Positions 7,701 through 11,997 of a stretch of 11,997 nucleotides of DNA are shown piece by piece; within the stretch, counting starts at the first letter, position 1; each line of letters starts with the position of its first letter. The position numbers and the translations under genes were made by a program. The DNA lies in assembly GCA_030151105.1 (NCBI GenBank), contig JASLEN010000250.1, forward strand, positions 1 through 11,997, in the 5' to 3' direction. This DNA comes from Dysgonomonas sp. (lineage in GTDB: Bacteria > Bacteroidota > Bacteroidia > Bacteroidales > Dysgonomonadaceae). The notes below the pieces were generated by a model that worked only from the letters and a program-made list of their open reading frames with translations, searched no databases and was not told where the DNA came from.

Positions 7701-8755
7701 AGCAAAGGATTACCCATGAGGATAGAACGCTTATAATCAACAGCTTTCTTAGCTGATGCAATAGCTTCTTTATCCCCCTTGTATATAGCATCAAAGCCTT
7801 GTTTCGTAAGTGCTTCTAACTCTTTGAACTGTGGTTCATATTTAGCAATATCGTAGCCTTTCATTCCCTTCATATTATTGAATGCAAGTCTAATAGCCTC
7901 TATATTCAACCAATCTAGTTCCGATTGTACCTGATATACCTTGCTCACTGTTTCGAAGATTGCTAAATACTCTTTTATCTTGGCATCTACGCTTAGGTCT
8001 TTTTTAGAAACAGCCTGTATTAATTGCTCAAAATAAGTCTTGTCCTTTAATTTTTTTGCAACAGCAAGTACAGCTTTTTCTTCCAATGATGCACTTGGGT
8101 CTAACAACCAATTCTCAATTCCATCAAGATACAATCCCAAAACACCTAACTCCTGAGGAAAACGTGCTTGTAGAGCTTTTGCTTGCTCTGTAGGAAAAAG
8201 ATTGGAAATCGTAAAATAGACACTTCCTTCGGAGGAAGCCTTAGCGATACCTACTTCTGTTTCAAAACGTAGATACTCTTTATTTAGGTTGTAAACCATA
8301 ATTCCTTCGGCATGACATAACACACCATGCTCATACGTTTTGTCACCGATTGCTAGAGGACGTCCCCCTAAATCTTTGTTGAAAGAAATATGTCCTTCCG
8401 AAGATTTTTGCAAAGTAGGTTTCAATTCATCCAGCCACACTGCTGTACCATCCTTTTTAATCAGTTTGGCTCCTGCCCATACACCCCAGTCCCAGCTCGA
8501 ACCATCGGAACCACCCGAGGTTAGCAACACCAGAGTTTCTTGTCCACTTACATCAGCCGACATAGGTACTGCTGACATACCGCTTTTTATCCATTCAGAC
8601 TGAATAGGAAAGCTCGTTTTCTTCAATGATGTTCTGATTTCAGACTTGGCTTTGACAGATGCATCTATCCAAGTTTCTGAAGCTGCTTTCTTTGCTTGTC
8701 CAAAAGCAAAGAAAGAGACAAACATCAAAATTTGTAGTGTTAATATTTTTTTCAT
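4760..8755 (-). CDS. Secreted NPCBM-like / HzsA-like di-haem propeller / FGE-fold fusion protein
   Basis: A 1331-residue exported protein with a signal peptide (MKKILTLQILMFVSFFAFGQ). Residues ~55-195 resemble an NPCBM/NEW2-type carbohydrate-binding beta-sandwich (LGGRPLAIGDKTYEHGV, then H148 of CHAEG). A charged helical stretch (~200-345) follows, then a TolB/WD40-like propeller (~385-700; TWLPDGRVIANSN, MNNGRVMYTRWEY). A cytochrome c region carries C824-IGC-H828 and C874-IAC-H878. The propeller-to-haem arrangement, with PGEVVSCIGCHE, resembles the alpha subunit of anammox hydrazine synthase (HzsA). A proline-rich linker leads to a formylglycine-generating-enzyme/sulfatase-modifying fold (~1060-1331; IPAGEFVMGS, LPTEAQWEWACRAG, GNIGEWTRSDY, GGSY 1296-1299, NVGFRL). 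Both catalytic FGE cysteines (C336 and C341 of human FGE) are replaced, by E1301 and S1306, so this domain probably binds or scaffolds. Haem would be loaded by CcsBA, encoded 63 bases downstream. No enzymatic reaction can be assigned; hydrazine synthesis is not implied. Confidence 0.85.
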   Translation of the reverse strand: MKKILTLQILMFVSFFAFGQAKKAASETWIDASVKAKSEIRTSLKKTSFPIQSEWIKSGMSAVPMSADVSGQETLVLLTSGGSDGSSWDWGVWAGAKLIKKDGTAVWLDELKPTLQKSSEGHISFNKDLGGRPLAIGDKTYEHGVLCHAEGIMVYNLNKEYLRFETEVGIAKASSEGSVYFTISNLFPTEQAKALQARFPQELGVLGLYLDGIENWLLDPSASLEEKAVLAVAKKLKDKTYFEQLIQAVSKKDLSVDAKIKEYLAIFETVSKVYQVQSELDWLNIEAIRLAFNNMKGMKGYDIAKYEPQFKELEALTKQGFDAIYKGDKEAIASAKKAVDYKRSILMGNPLLDDGKIVASRYILGANARKAMAPSLGTQANNWSNQESARRTGFDASVIELTDLRNQPKMRTVYKPKNTSSIADLKLHWNGQKVMFTATMEDNRWNLHETNLADGSTAPMMEMLEPDLEFYDGTWLPDGRVIANSNIGYQGVPCVSGSDPVGNMVLYNPKNKDMRRLTFDQDANWNPVLMNNGRVMYTRWEYTDLTHYYSRIVMHMNPDGTENKALWGSGNMFPNSTFDIQPLPGQSSAFVGIISGHHGVARSGRLIIFDPNKARKGAAGMTQEIPFRNREIVEIVRDELVDGVWPQFIKPTPINDSYYLVAGKLSPDDLWGIYLVDVFDNVTPIQKIEGEGYISPILVRTTKTPPVIPDRVKLGDKEATVFIQDIYEGEGLRNIPKGTVKELRLHAYEYAYLQTTSDHNWHGIQSGWDIKRNIGTIPVEEDGSVLFKIPANTPVSIQPVDKDGAAVQWMRSWFTGQPGEVVSCIGCHEDQNQIPIPKRTIASQKVAQPLKEPEGGIRSFTFDLEVQPVLDRACIACHNGEGAAFDLRGGTKDKLGYGTSYLNLHPYVHRQGPEADIVVLQPYEYHANTSELIRILKKGHHNVKLTDKEWKTFYNWIDYNAPDKGYFNANKTEQFPNKGYDQIARRIELTNKYAGGMGVDWQQEITDYTAHLKSKGTITPVKPEPLPEVKRKEVKVKGWPFDATQAKELQAKEGGEKKVIEIAPGVNITFVQIPAGEFVMGSYSGESDAYPISKVKVGKSFWMAEVEITNEQYAVLKPEHDSRYVDQLWKDHVLAGYRANLPEQPVIRVSYQDAMDYCHKLSEKTGIQFTLPTEAQWEWACRAGSDNDFWFGGLNADFGKKENLADKSTSQFAVSGIDPQPMSDKSMWYKYYTYLPKAEDVDDGYMIQTDSKKFEANPFGLYSMHGNIGEWTRSDYLPYPYNEKSKATSEYKVARGGSYIERPKFSTAYARKAYYPWQRVHNVGFRLIIEN

Positions 8756-8793
8756 GATATAGTATAAGATTTATAGGCTAAAAATCCTTTAAA

Positions 8794-9486
8794 TTATAGA
8801 GAAGCTTTTCCATTTGTAAAGCGAAGCCCCGCCCCATCATGATACGATGCCCATTCGTCAACCACTGCACCCTCTGGTCCTGCCATCAAGAAATGAAATG
8901 ATGCTTCTTTCTTGAGATGAATAATATCTCCTACATTTTGTACTACAAAGTTCACACTTTTGATAGGCCCATGAGAAGCTGGAATTGCTGGAGCATTAGG
9001 TGTTGTATCCCCTATTTCAGAGAAGTTATATGCCCATCCCTTTGTTACCATCCATGATTCAAACTTAGCAGCATATTTTGTTTTCACATGTGCATGTTCA
9101 GGAATCATTTGCCCTGGCAATAAATAAATTGCATGTGCAAAATAATTATGCTCAGCATCATTCACCCAAAACACACCTCCCATACCTACATTTTCGAAAT
9201 CGCCAAGTCCGAAATCAACTACCCAAAACTCTTTCTCCATGAAAGGAGTAAAAGGCAAGTCATAGTGTTGTAGCATTTCTTTCATTGCTTTGATAGCAAC
9301 ATCTTCATTAAATTTTCCATCGGTATAGAAGTCTGCATTAGTATATTTTTTAGCAAATTTTGCTTCTTTCTTCACTTCGCTCGACAATTCTGTGCTAGCT
9401 TGTTTATTTTCAGATGAACAAGATGATAGCAAAGAAATGCTTAGAAATAAAGCAACCGAGATTTTGATTAAATTTTTCAAATTCAT
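8794..9486 (-). CDS. Exported cupin-fold lipoprotein
   Basis: 230 residues. A lipoprotein signal (MNLKNLIKISVALFLSISLL then SSC) places the acylated cysteine at C23; SSENK follows, only loosely like the acidic surface-export signal of Bacteroidota lipoproteins. A helical spacer precedes a single cupin barrel (~85-225). Cupin motif 1 is GQMIPEHAHVKTKYAAKFE, giving metal-ligand candidates H131, H133 and E143. Motif 2 is GDIIHLKKEASFHFLMAGPE (186-205), with H198 as the likely fourth ligand. The motif layout recalls D-lyxose-isomerase-like and other metal cupins, but most such enzymes are cytoplasmic, so the substrate is open. The gene lies 38 bases upstream of the HzsA-like gene and 76 bases downstream of the chorismatase, pointing to a role in the same envelope system. 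Possible roles are a metal-dependent isomerase, a dioxygenase of an aromatic compound, or a small-molecule binding protein; none can be chosen from sequence alone. Confidence 0.82.
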   Translation of the reverse strand: MNLKNLIKISVALFLSISLLSSCSSENKQASTELSSEVKKEAKFAKKYTNADFYTDGKFNEDVAIKAMKEMLQHYDLPFTPFMEKEFWVVDFGLGDFENVGMGGVFWVNDAEHNYFAHAIYLLPGQMIPEHAHVKTKYAAKFESWMVTKGWAYNFSEIGDTTPNAPAIPASHGPIKSVNFVVQNVGDIIHLKKEASFHFLMAGPEGAVVDEWASYHDGAGLRFTNGKASL

Positions 9487-9503
9487 TTTTTTATATTTTG
9501 TTT

Positions 9504-9520
9504 AAGTAATTCAAATTATA
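9504..9520 (-). promoter_or_regulatory. Candidate promoter core upstream of the cupin lipoprotein
   Basis: The minus strand of 9511-9520 reads TATAATTTGA, matching both a sigma-70 -10 box (TATAAT) and, with one extra spacer base, the Bacteroidota -7 box (TAnnTTTG). Transcription would start about 15-20 bases before the ATG at 9486. No convincing -33/-35 element at the right distance was found, so this is tentative. It lies in the largest gap (76 bp) of the minus-strand cluster. Confidence 0.3.
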
Positions 9521-9562
9521 GCAGTTATCAGTGTGTTAGTATCACAATATTTTCTCAAATAT

Positions 9563-10660
9563 TCAGTCCATTGCTATGCCCTCTATTTCAATCAATAATT
9601 CATCTCTACAGACATCTGCATGAAGATAAGAGATAGGGATAGCCAGTTTATAAACATCCATTAGTTTTTTAGTTTCTTCATAGTCGCTAACATTTTTCAG
9701 ATATACTCTCAAAAGCTTGATAGTGCAATCATTTATTAGCTCCACAATGTTCTCCATCGTGATACGTAATTGTTCGGCAAGCCCCACCCCTTTGAGGCTA
9801 TTTTCTCCTCTAATGGCAGCTGTTCCTGAGATATAAACCAATTGTTTGTCAGTAATAGTCAAACTTTTAGCACGTTCAAACTTGGGAGTTGATTTGTTAT
9901 CATTGGCATCTAACAACACATTCTCGGAATAGGCATGTGCTGCAATTTGCAATTTATTGTCAATAGGTGTTGCAAATGCCTCTTCCGATTTGAAACTTAT
10001 GGCATCTAGGTCAATAAGAATACCTCCTAGGTCAACTCCTATTCCCGTAGCTGCTGGATATCCATTGTCCCATGTTGTTTTTGCATAGAATGCGCTTCGT
10101 TCATTATTAAAAAGTTGATAATGCTGATTTTCAAACTCTTTTTTTGTTATCTGCTCTAAGTAATTCCATTGACGGATAATTTGATTAATCTCAAATTGTT
10201 CTTTTTTCAACAAAGCATCTATTTGTTCAAAAACGACTGCTGATTGTTTTTGAATACTCATATTAGATAGATCTCCTTGAAAGCCTCCTGCAAACAGCAT
10301 GCGTACAAAGTTATTTTCTACCAACACATACGCTAGACCCTCTAGTGATCTGTAACTGATTGTATTTTCTTCTGAAGGCAATAAACTACATACCTCTAAA
10401 CACAATGGAGTGTGTAGTGTGGGTTGAGAGACAAAACTGATGGCAGGTATCTTTTCAGCAAATTTCCATGCCACTTTTTCCAATATTATTCGTTTATTAG
10501 CCACATACTCTACTTGACTAACCACTTTCCCAAAAAACGTCAGACGTAAAACGGACTCCTTATCGCTTAGCTGCGAAAGTAGAATGTCAACACTTTGAGC
10601 AAAAGATTCGCTCTCTATAGTATCATATATTTGGAATTTTATTTTCTCTAAATAATTCAT
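9563..10660 (-). CDS. Chorismatase family protein (FkbO/Hyg5/XanB2-like)
   Basis: 365 residues without signal peptide or membrane segment, hence cytoplasmic. Chorismatases remove pyruvate from chorismate, giving 3,4-dihydroxycyclohexadiene carboxylate (FkbO type), 3-hydroxybenzoate (Hyg5 type) or 3-/4-hydroxybenzoate (XanB2 type). The family pattern visible here is PAATGIGVDLGGILIDLDAI in the middle, PKFERA (259-264), then the RidA/YjgF-like half with YISGTAAIRGENSLKG (276-291) and LAEQLRITMENIVELI. The end is HADVCRDELLIEIEG (347-361). E358 sits where the catalytic Glu is expected, seven residues after C351; that spacing equals C327-E334 of Hyg5 as I recall it. A plain RidA deaminase (~130 residues) is excluded by length and by the N-terminal domain. 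The product type cannot be settled from sequence alone. It lies 31 bases after the propeller-cytochrome gene, an unusual setting for a chorismate enzyme, with DAHP synthase on the far side of the cluster. Confidence 0.8.
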   Translation of the reverse strand: MNYLEKIKFQIYDTIESESFAQSVDILLSQLSDKESVLRLTFFGKVVSQVEYVANKRIILEKVAWKFAEKIPAISFVSQPTLHTPLCLEVCSLLPSEENTISYRSLEGLAYVLVENNFVRMLFAGGFQGDLSNMSIQKQSAVVFEQIDALLKKEQFEINQIIRQWNYLEQITKKEFENQHYQLFNNERSAFYAKTTWDNGYPAATGIGVDLGGILIDLDAISFKSEEAFATPIDNKLQIAAHAYSENVLLDANDNKSTPKFERAKSLTITDKQLVYISGTAAIRGENSLKGVGLAEQLRITMENIVELINDCTIKLLRVYLKNVSDYEETKKLMDVYKLAIPISYLHADVCRDELLIEIEGIAMD

Positions 10661-10666
10661 ATTTCT

Positions 10667-10673
10667 CTCCCTC
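10667..10673 (-). promoter_or_regulatory. Shine-Dalgarno-like site for the chorismatase gene
   Basis: The minus strand reads GAGGGAG six bases before the ATG at 10660. This supports that start and is the only clear Shine-Dalgarno match in the window, where other starts lack one, as is usual in Bacteroidota. It suggests efficient independent initiation within the polycistronic message. Confidence 0.6.
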
Positions 10674-10691
10674 TATTTTCTTATTTTTTTA

Positions 10692-11997
10692 TTATAGTGA
10701 ATTAACATATTCAGCCAATGCCTCAATATCCTTCTTTGATACTTTTTTGTTGATTCCATGTTTGTGTACAGCAAATACATCTTCCATTGTTTCAGCCCGT
10801 CCATCAAATAAGTAAGGAGCTGTACGCCAAACTTCACGAAGCGTAGGTGTATCCCAACCTGCATCGAATTCTATATCGTCACCAATACGGTGCATTTTTT
10901 TATCTGTATAGTAAATCCCACTATGGCAACTTCCACAGTCTAGCTTGTCAAAGACCTTGCGTCCCTCTTTTGCTTTCTCTGATAGTTCACCATTCACTAA
11001 AAATGGGCTTGGTACTGGCTCCAATGCTTTTAAGTATTCATTTACACTATGTACCGAATTTTCATCCAACTCATAAAATTGAATATGGCGAAAGCCAGCA
11101 GCCACTGCCACCTCAGCCGATGCTCGTATTCCTGATATCATGGATGGCGCTGTTACATGGCTAAACAACAAGCTTTTACAATTCTTAGGATTACCAATAC
11201 CATCATTCATCAAGTCCCAATTCATAGCATCCACACGTGCCTCACCTGGATGACACCCGTTACAACTTTGCCAGTTTTGGAAACAATGAGCAGCATCGTT
11301 AAATATTCTTTCACCTTTGTCAATTTCAGATTCCGCTCGCCCTGGATTCAACTCTACAGTAGCAATTTTCTCTGACTCCAAATCCACAATGTTTAAGATA
11401 TCTGCAAAGTAGGTTGGAATATATAATCGAGAGTCTGATAGAACTAAATTTCGAGGACCATTTCCTGTCAGAGGTACACGTTTACGAATGTTGTAAAGAA
11501 AATTGAGATCATAATCTAATAGGCTTTTGTCTGCATATTTTTCGAACTTATCACGCATAGCTTTATGATCTATCACTGATATTTCATGAGTTCCAGAGTG
11601 CACTAAATAGAGATTAGCTTCATTACAAGCAATATCCCAAATACCTGGCGCACCACGCTCAGGCTCATCTGCAATTATAGAGCCTTCGAAACTCAGCTTA
11701 TCTACATCAATAACACTTACTGCACAAGTATTCATCCAGCCTTGTTGCAGTTGTGAAGTAGGCACTGTGTATCGCCCCAAATTATGTGCTACATATACAT
11801 ATTTATTGTCGTCGGTAATGGTAATACCTCGCAAAGCGTTACTACCATTAGAGAGTTGAATATCCTTTATCTTTTTAAAAGACTTCATATCCACAACCGA
11901 TACACATCCAGCAACATAGTCTAAGTCTGCTCTTTGGCTTGGCAAATGATTAACAACAAACAGATAACGATTATCTTTACTAAAAATAGCCGAAACA
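10692..11997 (-). CDS. YVTN-type propeller fused to di-haem cytochrome c peroxidase-like domain, 5' end outside window
   Basis: 434 residues are visible; the frame is open through the window edge, so the TTG at 11945 is not the real start. The first ~215 visible residues are YVTN/YncE-like propeller blades (FSKDNRYLFVVN, GCVSVVDMKSFKKI, TDDNKYVYVAHNLGR, EISVIDHKAM, RLYIPTYFADILNIVD). From about GERIFNDAAHC a di-haem cytochrome region of the bacterial CcpA/MauG class follows. Its haem sites are CNGCH (bases 11250-11264) and CGSCH (10923-10937), 109 residues apart, and the family signature is DTPTLREVWRTAPYLFDGRA with AETMEDVF. The cytochrome part (~220 residues) is shorter than a standard ~300-residue bacterial peroxidase, so peroxidase, MauG-like oxidation or simple electron transfer are all possible. 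Haem attachment requires export; the signal peptide must lie in the unseen N-terminus. First visible gene of the minus-strand cluster that ends with ccsBA; it ends 31 bases before the chorismatase ATG. Confidence 0.87.
   Translation of the reverse strand, partial: VSAIFSKDNRYLFVVNHLPSQRADLDYVAGCVSVVDMKSFKKIKDIQLSNGSNALRGITITDDNKYVYVAHNLGRYTVPTSQLQQGWMNTCAVSVIDVDKLSFEGSIIADEPERGAPGIWDIACNEANLYLVHSGTHEISVIDHKAMRDKFEKYADKSLLDYDLNFLYNIRKRVPLTGNGPRNLVLSDSRLYIPTYFADILNIVDLESEKIATVELNPGRAESEIDKGERIFNDAAHCFQNWQSCNGCHPGEARVDAMNWDLMNDGIGNPKNCKSLLFSHVTAPSMISGIRASAEVAVAAGFRHIQFYELDENSVHSVNEYLKALEPVPSPFLVNGELSEKAKEGRKVFDKLDCGSCHSGIYYTDKKMHRIGDDIEFDAGWDTPTLREVWRTAPYLFDGRAETMEDVFAVHKHGINKKVSKKDIEALAEYVNSL

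Noticed and set aside
4760..8755. A true hydrazine synthase subunit (anammox)
   Set aside because: No hzsB or hzsC partner is present in the window, the tyrosine haem ligand is missing, the protein carries extra NPCBM-like and FGE-like domains, and the gene setting is Bacteroidota-like rather than planctomycete.
9563..10660. RidA/YjgF enamine deaminase
   Set aside because: The protein is nearly three times the length of RidA and carries the extra N-terminal domain and the DVCRDELLIEIEG ending of chorismatases.
10673..10864. 63-codon minus-strand frame overlapping the end of the propeller-cytochrome gene
   Set aside because: It overlaps a confident coding frame containing the peroxidase-family signature, and its translation has no recognisable features.

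Overview
The window looks like a chromosomal segment of a Bacteroidota bacterium, probably Bacteroidales-like. It is AT-rich with almost no Shine-Dalgarno sequences. It carries a ResB-CcsA fusion typical of that phylum's System II cytochrome c maturation, a lipoprotein with a Cys directly after a short hydrophobic signal, and a PfkB sugar kinase. No RNA genes, CRISPR arrays, transposases or phage genes were seen.

Plus strand, 1-2151: the 3' part of a PfkB-family sugar kinase runs into a decapitated beta-propeller gene. The propeller's homologous reading frame begins inside the last codons of the kinase, in another frame, and has no ATG start. This looks like a deletion or recombination scar (or an assembly chimera). 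A single-domain DAHP synthase follows (first step of the shikimate pathway, all four metal ligands present), then a strong, probably bidirectional terminator shared with the convergent minus-strand genes.

Minus strand, 11997 down to 2243: five genes lie head to tail with gaps of 31-76 bp and look like one transcription unit. In order of transcription they are: (1) a YVTN-type propeller fused to a di-haem cytochrome/peroxidase-like domain, cut by the window edge; (2) a chorismatase-family protein (FkbO/Hyg5/XanB2 relatives, RidA-like fold); (3) an exported cupin lipoprotein; (4) a 1331-residue secreted protein combining an NPCBM-like domain, a propeller and two CxxCH haem sites resembling the hydrazine synthase alpha subunit, and a C-terminal formylglycine-generating-enzyme fold lacking both catalytic cysteines; (5) the CcsBA (ResB-CcsA) haem exporter/cytochrome c synthetase. 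A strong hairpin with a T-tract sits between (4) and (5).

How they may work together (inference): gene 5 attaches haem to the c-type cytochromes of genes 1 and 4 outside the cytoplasmic membrane. Gene 2 makes an aromatic acid or dihydro-acid from chorismate, and the DAHP synthase across the terminator feeds the same pathway. The cupin and the two haem-propeller proteins would act in the cell envelope. The set reads as an uncharacterised envelope redox system, possibly linked to a chorismate-derived aromatic compound. That functional link is a hypothesis from gene order, not something the sequence proves.
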